This document shows positions 20,503 through 29,416 of a DNA stretch of 64,000 nucleotides, in pieces (positions within the stretch are counted from its first letter, which is position 1; every line of letters starts with the position of its first letter). This DNA is from Okeania sp. KiyG1 (GTDB lineage Bacteria > Cyanobacteriota > Cyanobacteriia > Cyanobacteriales > Microcoleaceae): positions 62,001 through 126,000 of the forward strand of contig NZ_BLZO01000184.1 of NCBI RefSeq assembly GCF_014132355.1. Reading direction: 5' to 3'. Below the pieces are notes generated by a model that did no database searches, had not been told where the DNA came from, and saw nothing but the letters and a program-made list of their open reading frames with translations. Both the position numbers and the translations under genes were made by a program.

Positions 20503-21420
20503 TCACTCCTGGCTTCCGGGAAAAGGTTGGCCATAACCCAGATTGATTGTACCGGGTTTTAGGAAAATTTCTGAAGAAGATATTTGAGGCTGAGTTAGCG
20601 GACTACCTGAGTCTTGGTTAAACTTGACCCGTAATTCCCCATTAGTCGTTACTCCCACAATTGTGCCAATACGATCTTCTACTACTACTTGCTGCCCAAT
20701 ATTTATTAGTAGTTGCTGATAGGAAGGTAAGATACTTTCTATTCCTGACTCTAAAAGTTGTTTAATGCCAGAATCTAGTCCATGAAAGACTATAGCAGCT
20801 AACATCTCTAGAGAGAATATTCCTGATTTTGACTGTTTCCTATAATAGCTCTGCAAATTAATTCCTGTTTCTGGCACAGAATTAGCCCAATTAATTCCTA
20901 CGCCAATGACTGCTTGAGAAATTTTTTTCTTGTTTATCCTAGTCTCTGTTAAGATGCCTCCTAATTTTTTGTGTTCTAAAATTAAGTCGTTGGGCCACTT
21001 AACTTTAACTGGTACACCATAATCCCTCAAACTAGAGGCTATACCCCAAGCACTTGATAAAGTTAGCTGAGAAGTTTGAGATATAGAAATATTAGGAGCG
21101 ATGGTATTGCTCTTAGCGATCGCTATTGACATATATAGGCCACCGACAGTTGACTGCCAATTTCTTCCCCATTGACCGCGTCCTGCTGTTTGTTGACTGG
21201 CAATAACAATGCTTGATGGGTTTCCGGAGTCGATTAATTGCCAAAGAGTTTGATTTGTTGAGGGGAGGCTCAGAAAAATATGGAGATTAGGGAATGTTGA
21301 AGCGGTGAATTTATCTGAAACTCCCTGAATATTTGACAAGCTGTCTATAAATTTTTTTTTGTTAAATTCTGCTACTGACAATTTTCCTAGTATTGGGTCA
21401 AAGTTGATAGATATCAACAC
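20503..21420 (-). CDS. birA: biotin--[acetyl-CoA-carboxylase] ligase
   Basis: About 305 aa. It activates biotin to biotinyl-AMP and attaches it to the carboxyl carrier protein of acetyl-CoA carboxylase, the first step of fatty acid synthesis. The biotin-ligase motifs are complete: SQQTAGRGQWGRNW (the GRGxxGR loop), VKWPNDL and KLGGILTE, then AVIGVGINW. No N-terminal HTH is present, so it is a group I enzyme without a repressor role. The C-terminal SH3-like domain is present (QVVVEDRIGTIVGV...GELRV). The start is uncertain: the frame opens with GTG at 21420 and has no ATG near the N-terminus. Confidence 0.93.
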   Translation of the reverse strand: MLISINFDPILGKLSVAEFNKKKFIDSLSNIQGVSDKFTASTFPNLHIFLSLPSTNQTLWQLIDSGNPSSIVIASQQTAGRGQWGRNWQSTVGGLYMSIAIAKSNTIAPNISISQTSQLTLSSAWGIASSLRDYGVPVKVKWPNDLILEHKKLGGILTETRINKKKISQAVIGVGINWANSVPETGINLQSYYRKQSKSGIFSLEMLAAIVFHGLDSGIKQLLESGIESILPSYQQLLINIGQQVVVEDRIGTIVGVTTNGELRVKFNQDSGSPLTQPQISSSEIFLKPGTINLGYGQPFPGSQE

Positions 21421-21514
21421 TTTATCGCAGAAGGAACAAGGAAGAAGAAAGAAGGAAGAAGGAAAAGTTTTACTTTATCTGAGTTTTAAACTTTTGAACT
21501 GTCCTAACCTTTCC

Positions 21515-22884
21515 TTAAGTTGATGACTCAATAATTTGTTCTACTTCTGTTGCGGATGTCGCAATAGTCATTTCATTCTGTGAAGCACTCGAAGTTGGAG
21601 GTGTGACTTCTACTTCTGTTGCGGATGTCGCAATAGTCATTTCATCCTGTGAAGCACTCGAAGTTGGGGGTGTGACTTCTACTTTTGTTGCGGATGCCGC
21701 AATAGTCATTTCATCCTGTGAAGCACTCGAAGTTGGGGGTGTGACTTCTACTTCTGTTGCGGATGCCGCAATAGTCATTTCATCCTGTGAAGCACTCGAA
21801 GTTGGGGGTGTGACTTCTACTTCTGTTGCGGATATCGCAATAGTCGTTTCATTCTCTGAAGCACTAGAAGTTGGAGGTGTGACTTCTACTTTTGTTGCGG
21901 ATGCCGCAATAGTCATTTCATTCTGTGAAGTACTCAGAGTTGGAGGTGTGACTTCTACTTCTGTTGCGGATATCGCAATAGTCATTTCATTCTGTGAAGC
22001 ACTAGAAGTTGGAGGTGTGACTTCTACTTTTGTTGCGGATGCCGCAATAGTCATTTCATCCTCTGAAGCACTCGGAGTTGGGGTGTGACTTCTGCTTTTG
22101 TTGCGGATGCCGCAATCGCCAGTTCATTCTATGAAGCACTCGAAGTTGGGGGTGTGACTTCTACTTCTGTTGCGGATGTCGCAATAGTCGTTTCATTCTG
22201 TGAAGCACTAGAAGTTGGAGGTGCGACTTCTACTTTTGTTGCGGATGCCGCAATAGTCATTTCATCCTGTGAAGCACTCGAAGTTGGGGTGTGACTTCTA
22301 CTTCTGTTGCGGATGTCGCAATAGTCATTTCATTCTGTGAAGCACTCAGGGTTGGAGGTGTGACTTCTACTTTTGTTGCGGATGCCGCAATAGTCATTTC
22401 ATTCTGTGAAGCACTCGGAGCTGATGACTCAATTATTAGTTCTACTTCTGTTGCGGATGTCGCAATAGCCAGTTCATTCTGTGAAGCACTCAGAGTTGGA
22501 GGTGTGACTTCTACTTCTGTTGCGAATGTCGCAATAGTCATTTCATCCTCTGAAGCACTCGGAGTTGGGGTGTGACTTCTACTTCTGTTGCGGATGTCGC
22601 AATAGTCATTTCATTCTGTGAAGCACTCGAAGTTGGGGTGTGACTTCTACTTCTGTTGCGGATGTCGCAATAGTCATTTCATTGTGTGAAGCACTCAGAG
22701 TTGGAGGTGTGGCTTCTACTTTTGTTGCGGATGCCGCAATAGTCATTTCATTCTGTGAAGTACTCAGAGTTGGAGGTGTGACTTCTACTTTTGTTGCGGA
22801 TGCCGCAATAGTCATTTCATCCTCTGAAGCACCAAAAATTAAATCATTAATTGTTCCTTCTACTTCATATTGCGAATATAGCAA
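21515..22884 (-). pseudogene. 23-residue-repeat protein gene, multiply frameshifted
   Basis: On the minus strand each 69-bp unit reads MTIAASATEVEVTPPTSSAS with a QNE joint, a Thr/Ser/Pro-rich hydrophilic repeat. The frame runs 22884-22606, 22541-22257 and 22054-21515, interrupted by shifts. At four units (about 22080, 22285, 22563 and 22633) a CACCCCCAAC tract has lost one C; the frame then reads TPQLRVLHRMK and stops. The first unit contains YEVEGTINDLIFGASEDE, and a further decayed unit lies upstream (22885-22925). There is no good start or Shine-Dalgarno sequence. The plus strand is also open over long stretches, so the coding strand itself is not certain. Confidence 0.45.
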
Positions 22885-22925
22885 TAGTCAAATTCATTCT
22901 CTGAAGCACTTTAATTTTGGGTAGA
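21535..22925. repeat. 69-bp tandem repeat array, about 20 units
   Basis: Units carry TTGCGGAT(G/A)(T/C)CGCAATAG, then TCATTTCATTCTGTGAAGCA and a G4 or G5 tract. Units with GTTGGGGTG (four G) are 68 bp; units with GTTGGGGGTG or GTTGGAGGTG are 69 bp. Variation between units is mostly synonymous with respect to the minus frame (T/C, G/A at third positions), which favours minus-strand coding in the past. One unit boundary at about 22425 has a GATGACTCAATTATTAG variant. Confidence 0.9.
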
Positions 22926-23121
22926 CTCCTAATCTTGTGCAGTAGAAGGCACAAAAATGTCAAAATAATAATCTCAATCCTAAACAATAACTTTGATTCT
23001 GATGACCAAAAAATCAGGTCTCAAGCCTCCCCTTTCAAGGGGATGAAAAAAAAATAAAGTTCAATATTTCAAGCCTCTGACTCTAACTAGAGGTACTGAT
23101 AACTGATAACTGATAACTGAA
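22926..23121. repeat. Inverted mosaic repeat abutting pgeF start
   Basis: Positions 23015-23060 are an inverted copy of the GCCTCCCCTTTCAAGGGG block. Positions 23094-23121 are TGATAAC heptamers running directly into the ATG of the next gene, so no normal Shine-Dalgarno sequence is left in front of it. Confidence 0.6.
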
Positions 23122-23982
23122 ATGACTGTAGCTGACTCTGACTCACAACAATTAAATAGATACTACCAAATTTTGGGCGAGAATAATGCCACTTGGCACT
23201 GGCAAAAATGGCAAGGATTATCTTACCTAACTTGTAGCCTCTTGGAAAATTGGCCTCATGGCTTTTTTACTCACCATTTTTGGCCTCGTACACCAGGAGA
23301 ATTAGTAGAACTATTCCCTTCTTCTGCTGAGGTATATCGTGTGAAGCAAGTACATGGCAATACTGTACTAACAACAGGGAAAGCTACTCAGGTAGAGATG
23401 CCTAACTCTGATGCCGAAAAAACTTATGCTGAAGCTGATGGTTTAATAACTCAAACAACAAAACAAGCAGTTTGGGTTTGCAGTGCTGACTGTGTACCTG
23501 TTTTGATTGCTGACAAAAAAACAGGACAAGTGGCAGCAGTTCATGCCGGATGGCGTGGCACGGCCGCTAAAATTGTTCCGGTGGCATTGGCAAGTTTTCA
23601 AGCTCAGGGTAGTCAATTATCCGATTTATTATTTGTTCTTGGACCTGCTATTGCTGGAGAGGTTTATCAAGTATCTGAAGATGTGGCGGCTGAGGTTGGG
23701 GCGACTGTTGTTCCACAAATAGAGAGAGCAACTACTGAGGAGATTTTGCATTTTATGGGGCTTTTACCTAATTCACCAGTTTTATCCGATCCTGAACCGG
23801 GTAAGGTCCGCTTGGATGTGCGTATGGTTAATGTTTTACAGTTGGAGCAATTGGGTATTGGTCATTCACAGATGGCGATCGCTCCTTATTGTACTTATCA
23901 ACAACCGGATTACTTTTTTTCTTATCGGCGTGAAAAACAGAAAAAAGTGCAGTGGTCAGGAATAGTCAGTGGGTTGAATTAA
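23122..23982 (+). CDS. pgeF: peptidoglycan editing factor PgeF (YfiH/DUF152)
   Basis: 286 aa of the multicopper polyphenol oxidase/laccase-like family, also called YfiH. The E. coli member removes muropeptides carrying L-Ser in place of L-Ala and so guards peptidoglycan composition. The metal-binding residues are present: KQVHGN (His), CSADCVPVLIAD (Cys) and HAGWRGT (His), with AIAPYCTY near the end. The ATG at 23122 lies directly after TGATAAC heptamers, so the true start could be a little downstream (family members often begin near the TWHWQ motif, residue 24), but no other ATG lies there. The gene is intact. Confidence 0.9.
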   Translation: MTVADSDSQQLNRYYQILGENNATWHWQKWQGLSYLTCSLLENWPHGFFTHHFWPRTPGELVELFPSSAEVYRVKQVHGNTVLTTGKATQVEMPNSDAEKTYAEADGLITQTTKQAVWVCSADCVPVLIADKKTGQVAAVHAGWRGTAAKIVPVALASFQAQGSQLSDLLFVLGPAIAGEVYQVSEDVAAEVGATVVPQIERATTEEILHFMGLLPNSPVLSDPEPGKVRLDVRMVNVLQLEQLGIGHSQMAIAPYCTYQQPDYFFSYRREKQKKVQWSGIVSGLN

Positions 23983-24274
23983 GTCAAAAGTATAAATTAA
24001 AAAGCCAAAAGACAGATAGTGTAAATTAATCAAGTGGTAATTTCAATGTTTGGCAGAACATACTCTGGAGCTAAAATTACTTTTTTTCTCTAACCAATGT
24101 TAAATGCTTTACTTAAGTAAAGTCTTATTCTTTGCCTCTCGACATCTTTAATTTTGATTTTCCTTCTATTAATCTCAGGGGGTTAAAAGCTATTTTTGAT
24201 AGTTAGTACTTATGTTAATTTATGAGATTATTCGGTAATTTTTGACACTCCCCGGTCTCAAGACGCAGGGATTC
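23983..24274. other. Gap with right end of tnpB element
   Basis: Positions 23983-24240 show no gene. At 24242-24275 the block TTGACACTCCCCGG, then GACGCAGGGATTCTTAAG, is the right-end hairpin typical of IS1341-type tnpB elements; in such elements the transcript of this end serves as the guide RNA scaffold (omega RNA), read here on the minus strand. The variable guide would come from DNA just left of about 24242. Confidence 0.55.
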
Positions 24275-25538
24275 TTAAGTAGCCCAAAATCGAACTCTTA
24301 AAGGCGTTGTCAAAGCACCTCTACTTAGTTGGCTTAAGTCAAGACCAAGCCTTCCAGATACTTTTCTGAGAATGTTTGCCGCACCGTTAGCATCAGCGTT
24401 AATCAGATAACCGACTGATAATTGATATAAACCGCGTTTGACTCGCTTTCCTGATGGTTTCCAGTTGTCGGGTTTTTCACGCCCTGATTGGGAGAAAGTC
24501 ATCATCTAAAAACGACGCTTTTGAAGTATAAGATTCTTCAGTTTCTACAAACTTAAGCCCATATAAATTACAAAGTTGTTCAATTCTTTCCTTGAGTTTA
24601 GCTGTAGGAATTTGTACAAATTTTTGATTAATTTTACTCCCTAATTCAATTGACTGTTTTTGACCTTTATTCCATCCAAAAACAATCGTGCCAATTCCAT
24701 ATTTAAGGCAATGATTGATTACTAATCTTGCTGTTTTATTAACGGCATCTCGCATCTGACGATTACGTTTTTCAGTTATACAAGCTAATCTTTTAGACCA
24801 AAAATCTTGTGGTTTATTTTTCTTCAGAGTAGCTATATGTTTGTTGTACCACTGATTTTTGGACTTGAGATGTTTGCCATCAACAATAAAACTATGGCCT
24901 TGAGTATCTACACAAGTTAACCAGTTGTCTAGGCCGTGGTCAATAGAAAGAGCTTGGTTAGGGTCTAACTTAACTGACTGAGTTTTCATTTCATAAACAA
25001 ACTCAGCATAAAAACAACCATGACGAGGCATAATTCTAATTTCTTTAATTAGGTTCCAGTCTAGATTACTTGGCATTGGGATATAGAAAGCATCTAATCT
25101 AAACCATGCTTTGACCTTACGGCCTAATGGAACTTTAATCCCAATATCAGTTAATTTCAGCCATTTTTTAGGATAAGAAACAGTAAATAGACCTGGTTTT
25201 CGATATTTAGGAGGTTTGGGTTGATTGGCTAATTCACCTTTTCCAAACAGTTTAAGTAGTTGTTTAAAACTTCTAAAAGATTCAACAATACCGTTGCATA
25301 TTTGTTGGGCACTAGAGGCGTACATTGCATTAAAATGTACGTTCCATTTCATCTGCCGACAAAGTTCACCTTGAGTGAGAAATCTATTTTCTTTAAACCA
25401 AACTTGTCGAGCATAATAAACGGAACAATTGAATACTTTATTGGCCTCGCCACACAAGTACTTTAATATGGCCAACAGATTTTGATCGGGATGAAGCAAC
25501 ACTTGTTGACATCCCATATTTTTTGTTGTTTTGCTCAT
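24275..25538 (-). pseudogene. tnpB: IS1341-type TnpB, frameshifted
   Basis: The ATG at 25538 (MSKTTKNMGCQQV) opens a TnpB of the IS200/IS605 superfamily. RuvC-I is SIDHGLDNW, and RuvC-II lies in FVETEESYTSKASFLDD. The frame stops after FLPIRA near 24477; the rest continues in another frame as GREKPDNWKPSGKRVKRGLY, then INADANGAANILRKV (RuvC-III Asp). All three acidic residues survive, so only the frameshift breaks the nuclease. The zinc-finger cysteines of typical TnpB are replaced (TSKAS rather than TSKCS). A longer GTG start at 25628 would run into the left-end hairpin and is unlikely. No tnpA is nearby. Confidence 0.88.
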
Positions 25539-25589
25539 GTTTCTATTATCATCAAAATAGGGAAAGTCAGCACTGCTAAGATTTTGGAG

Positions 25590-25645
25590 TACGTTAATGA
25601 CCCTAACTACGGCGGTTGAAACCGCCACGTCATTTTCCCGCCCTG
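25590..25645. mobile_element. Left end of the tnpB element
   Basis: Just upstream of the second tnpB, ACTACGGCGGTTGAAACCGCC forms a strong hairpin followed by ACGTCATTTTCCCGCCC. Subterminal hairpins of this form are recognised by TnpA in IS200/IS605 elements. Together with the right end near 24242, the element would span about 24240-25645. Confidence 0.55.
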
Positions 25646-25720
25646 CGCCTAAATTGACGGGGCTACCAAATTCCCAAACTTTCTCCGTATCATAGTTTAA
25701 AAAATTATTAATAAATTGAA

Positions 25721-26332
25721 ATGAGCGATTTAAGTCATTATCAACAACTTGGTCTCACTGAAGATGCTTCTTTTGATGAAATTCAAGCAGCAAAGGAACG
25801 TTTGAAGCAGCAGCATAGTGGCGATCAAAAGGTTATAGAAAATATTGAAGCTGCTTATGATTCGATTTTGATGGACCGTTTAAGGTTGCGTCAGGAAGGA
25901 AAGATTAAGGTTCCTGAGCGTATTCGGTTTCCTGAGAAGCAAACAAAGAAGGTCCCTGATAGTTTTACTCCTGGGTTGACTGAAAAAGGGCCAGCTTGGC
26001 TACAAAAGTTAATTGATACTCCTAGTCAGGCTGATATTTTGTGGCCTACTGGTATATATGTGGTTTTAGGTGCTATTAGTATTTATTCTGGGGTTAGTCA
26101 ACCGTCTATTTTGCAACTTACTTTGGCTTTGGGAGTTGGTGGTTGTCTTTATTTTCTTAATCGTAAAGAGAATAAGTTTGGTCGTGCTGTATTGTTGACT
26201 GTTGCGGGTTTAATTCTTGGGTTGATTTTAGGTGGAATATTGACTGCTTTAGCAACTGGTTTAACCACAGAAATATTTATTACTTTGGTAACGTTTTTGG
26301 TGTTATGGATGGTTAGTTGTTTTTTACGTTGA
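25721..26332 (+). CDS. CPP1-like J-domain-like membrane protein (DUF3353)
   Basis: 203 aa. Residues 1-60 resemble a J domain (LSHYQQLGLTEDASFDEIQAAKERL) but lack the HPD tripeptide. After a basic linker (PERIRFPEKQ) come three to four membrane segments (ILWPTGIYVVLGAISI, ILQLTLALGVGGCLYF, AVLLTVAGLILGLILG, IFITLVTFLVLWMV). The plant homologue CPP1 is a chaperone-like protein that stabilises protochlorophyllide oxidoreductase; the cyanobacterial function is less clear. The gene is intact; its ATG at 25721 lies in AT-rich DNA with no obvious Shine-Dalgarno sequence. Confidence 0.88.
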   Translation: MSDLSHYQQLGLTEDASFDEIQAAKERLKQQHSGDQKVIENIEAAYDSILMDRLRLRQEGKIKVPERIRFPEKQTKKVPDSFTPGLTEKGPAWLQKLIDTPSQADILWPTGIYVVLGAISIYSGVSQPSILQLTLALGVGGCLYFLNRKENKFGRAVLLTVAGLILGLILGGILTALATGLTTEIFITLVTFLVLWMVSCFLR

Positions 26333-26611
26333 TTAAGGTAAGAAAGAAGTAAGAAGGAAGAGGGAAGAAGGAAGAAGGAAGAAGGAAGAGGGAAGAAGGA
26401 AGAGGGAAGAAGGAAGGAATTTGAGGGGTTGCACATTATGGAATGATATTGCCAAAATTTAGTTCATATTGTGACTAAAAAAAACCATTAATTAATCATT
26501 CTAGCAACTCTCAAATCCCAAATTCAATTCAATCAAAAATCTAAAATCATTCGTCATTGTGCAATGCCCGGAATAGAGTTTAATTACAGTTTGATAGTAG
26601 AGTAATACTAT

Positions 26612-26708
26612 CAGGACTTACGCAAATTAACCTTGAAAAAACCAGATGTAGGGGCGAATGGCATTGGCTAACGCCCTCACTCTATTTATTGTCCGTGGGT
26701 AAGTCCTG
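26612..26708. mobile_element. MITE, TIR CAGGACTTACGCA
   Basis: A 97-bp unit with terminal inverted repeats CAGGACTTACGCA and (G)GGTAAGTCCTG. In the middle is a TAGGGGCGAATGGCATT palindrome. Related copies are at 19803-19890, 36196-36287 and 59358-59448, with half copies at 20226, 42424 and 57361. This is a non-autonomous element; no transposase is in the window. Confidence 0.75.
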
Positions 26709-26860
26709 ACTCTGAAAAATAGAAGTCAAATTTTATGTCTAGAAGAGACTTTTGCCATTATAGAAGCTATCTATCTCAAGCAGTTATTTCTCTTGATTTC
26801 AATTACTCTCTTACCTGCTTCTCTTATTAATAATTGAGAGCTGATAGGTGAATAGTTACG

Positions 26861-26978
26861 CTATGATTATTTATGAATTGTCAAGAAAGGAAATAGCTAA
26901 GTCGGTTCTAAATTTACTCCATTAATATTTTTCTGAACAAATACATAATCTTTATCTAACCGGAGCGGAATAAAAGGA
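26861..26978 (-). pseudogene. Duplicated 3' tail of the adjacent SBP gene
   Basis: About 118 bp nearly identical to 27758-27875 and in the same orientation, i.e. the last codons of the substrate-binding-protein gene (the DKDYVF...NINGVNLEPT region on the minus strand). It ends abruptly at the AAAAGGA corresponding to position 27875. No start or remaining gene body is present. Confidence 0.8.
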
Positions 26979-27301
26979 GTCAGAAGTCAGGAGTTAGAAC
27001 TAATTACTAAGAGCAGAGGTTTTAAATCTACTTAATTTATGAATTACTCAATGATTTATTCTGAATTTTAGCTCCTGTACCTTGCCAATATGTCTTCTGA
27101 ACTCCCTTGAAAGTTATAACTCTAACTATCTACAAGATATCCCTTATATAATGTCTCTTTAAATAACCCCAATAAAAAATTTAGGGAGTAAGGAGTAAGT
27201 AGTAGGGAGTAGGAAACAAGAGGAAATTTGTTTCCTCCCCATGACAAATGGAAAAAATATTCTCTATCAAGAGAATAAAATTTTTATTATGGCTAATTAT
27301 T

Positions 27302-27566
27302 GCTCTGCTGATTAAATCTAAAAGCATTGACATATAAAGACTTTAGCATTTTGGGGCCTTTAAAAAGTGCCTGGTTTTAAGCTATTCATGCTCAAAAAGT
27401 TAGTATTTTAGGCGCATAGTTGAGCCGAAAAATCATTCTTACAATTGTTACTCCTAACTCCTTGCTCATTCCCATTTCTCCCCTCCACGGTCGGGGTTAG
27501 GGGTGGGTTGTCTCCTGTTTCCTGTCTCCTACCCCTACTAAAAGACTTTCCATACGCAAACCCTAA
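27302..27566. mobile_element. MITE, TIR AGGGTTTGCTGA family, copy 3
   Basis: Left end TGCTCTGCTGATTAAATC, right end CGCAAACCCTAA. The interior shares AGCATTGACATATAAAGAC, GGCGCATAGTTGAGC and CCACGGTCGGGGTTAGG with the copies at 8043 and 39965. The ends have diverged, so it is an old insertion. Confidence 0.65.
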
Positions 27567-27757
27567 TTATTAATTGTTGAACTCCTCCTGTTATCAATAG
27601 CTGATAGCTGATAGCTGAATGCTTAACGAAATATTGTGGTTTAAAACCTCCCCTTTTAACTGGATAATAAATAAATATTTTCCTTTGAGTCAATCCTCTT
27701 CATTTTCAAGGAGAGGTAATTCTAAATTCGCGCATTCTAAATTCTAAATTCTTGAAG

Positions 27758-29416
27758 CTATGATGATTTATTAATTGTCCAGAAAGGAAATTGCTGAGTT
27801 GGTTCTAAATTTACTCCGTTAATATTTTTCTGAGCAAATACATAATCTTTATCTAACCACAGTGGAATAAAAGGAACGTCTTCTCCTAATAAGTCTTGAA
27901 TTTCTCTGAAAATACCTTGGCGCTTTTCTGGGTTTTGTTCTTGACGTTGTTGCTCTATTAATTGATTGATACGATCGCTATAATAAAATGAACCTTGAAA
28001 TTGGCTAGCTCCTGCTTCGCAACCTGTTTCTTTTGAGCCTTTTGTACATTCTAAAAATGGTTGGATATAGTTATCAGGGTCAACAAAATCTCCGTACCAA
28101 TCTAACATAAAAGTTTGATATAGTCCTTTGTCTAAATTTTTAAAGGCGGTCGCTGCTTCTACACTATTTAATTCTAACTCCATTAAACCGTCTATTTTGT
28201 CTTCTACGGATGCTCTGAGTGTACTAGCGACTAATTGTCTTTTTGTCGAATTAGATGCATACCAAATTTCTATTTTTGCTGGATTATCTTGAGAATATCC
28301 TGCCTCTTTTAATAACTCTTTAGCTTTGTCAAAATTTCCATCTCCATAATTTTCTTGAAATACTGGTTTATAACCTGCAAATTTATTGGGAATTAGACTA
28401 TAAATAGGTTCTGCTTGCCCTCGTAAAACTCGTTTATTTAACAAATTTCTGTCAACAATAGCTGCTAATGCTTGTCTCACTGCTTTGTTGTCTAATGGTG
28501 CTGAATTAATATTTAAAACTATATAATTAACTGTCTTACCATCTGTAGAAATTACTTGCCAACCTTGACGTTCTGATTCTTGTTCTAAATTATAAATTTG
28601 GTCAGTGTCGAGAGATAGATAAGCTACATCAATAGCACCTGTTTTAAAGGCATTAAATAAGTTGGCTGAACTAGAAAATATTTGAATGTCAACTCCTTGA
28701 TTTTGTGGTTTTTCTCCCCAATAATTTTCAAATATATCTAATCGTAAAACATCAGTACCGTATTCAGCTAATTTGTATGGTCCGGTACCAATAAATGTAT
28801 CGGGTTTAAATTTATTTTCATCTATTGTGTATGCTTGAGGGGAAACAGCACAAAGACCAGAAAATGCTAGTAGAGGAGTAAAAGCAGCAAAGGGTTTTTT
28901 TAACTTTATTGTTAACTGATATTCTCCGGTAGCTTCTACTGACTCTACTGTATTTGCTAATAAAGAAGAAGGTGGACCTTCATTTTCAATAAAACGTTTT
29001 AAAGAAAAGGCCATTGCTTCACTGTTGAAGGGAGTACCGTCATGAAATGTTACCCCCTGACGAAGAGGAATTGTATATGTTATGCCATCTTCGCTAATTT
29101 TTGGCATTTCTGTAGCTAGTTGAGGGACAAGTTCTGTTGTTCCTAACTTGTAACCGTAGAGGCGATCGCCTAAGTTATAGAGTAAGTTACCAGATATTAC
29201 TTCGTAGGCATCTGCTGGGTCTACGGTACGAGGTTTAAGAGTTGTACCAATTGTAATACGATTTGTTTGAATTTCTGTGGTGGAGGTGTTATTAGGATTA
29301 TTCTGTGGTTGACTACAACTAATAACTAGGAAACAGCAAAGACAAAACAAACTAATAAATTGAATAATTAGCTGTCGGGAACGGTTGACAGAATTAAATA
29401 ATTGATGTTTGACCAA
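27758..29416 (-). CDS. ABC transporter substrate-binding lipoprotein (SBP_bac_5)
   Basis: 552 aa. The N-terminus has a basic region, a hydrophobic core and a lipobox-like LVISC (about residues 30-34), so it is a lipoprotein of the periplasmic face. The mature part is a family 5 solute-binding protein (oligopeptide/dipeptide/nickel type): GTTLKPRTVDPADAYE, the family signature near YTIPLRQGVTFHDGTPFNS, and NINGVNL at the end. The substrate cannot be read from sequence; peptides are most likely. No permease or ATPase gene is adjacent, so the partners are elsewhere. Its 3' end is duplicated at 26861-26978. Confidence 0.9.
   Translation of the reverse strand: MVKHQLFNSVNRSRQLIIQFISLFCLCCFLVISCSQPQNNPNNTSTTEIQTNRITIGTTLKPRTVDPADAYEVISGNLLYNLGDRLYGYKLGTTELVPQLATEMPKISEDGITYTIPLRQGVTFHDGTPFNSEAMAFSLKRFIENEGPPSSLLANTVESVEATGEYQLTIKLKKPFAAFTPLLAFSGLCAVSPQAYTIDENKFKPDTFIGTGPYKLAEYGTDVLRLDIFENYWGEKPQNQGVDIQIFSSSANLFNAFKTGAIDVAYLSLDTDQIYNLEQESERQGWQVISTDGKTVNYIVLNINSAPLDNKAVRQALAAIVDRNLLNKRVLRGQAEPIYSLIPNKFAGYKPVFQENYGDGNFDKAKELLKEAGYSQDNPAKIEIWYASNSTKRQLVASTLRASVEDKIDGLMELELNSVEAATAFKNLDKGLYQTFMLDWYGDFVDPDNYIQPFLECTKGSKETGCEAGASQFQGSFYYSDRINQLIEQQRQEQNPEKRQGIFREIQDLLGEDVPFIPLWLDKDYVFAQKNINGVNLEPTQQFPFWTINKSS

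Larger units (their letters stand above)
26333..27757. repeat. Gap with MITEs, GAAGAAG array and duplicated gene tail
   Basis: No complete gene. Positions 26340-26417 are a polypurine (GGAAGAA)n array. A MITE lies at 26612-26708. Positions 26861-26978 duplicate the 3' end of the binding-protein gene to the right. A MITE of the AGGGTTTGCTGA family lies at 27302-27566. Positions 27590-27735 are an inverted mosaic repeat with GCTGATA heptamers and GAATTTA-type simple repeats. Confidence 0.7.

Noticed and set aside
21603-22924. Plus-strand frames of the 69-bp array as a real hydrophobic repeat protein
   Set aside because: Unit differences look synonymous in the minus frame rather than the plus frame, but I keep the question open in the findings.
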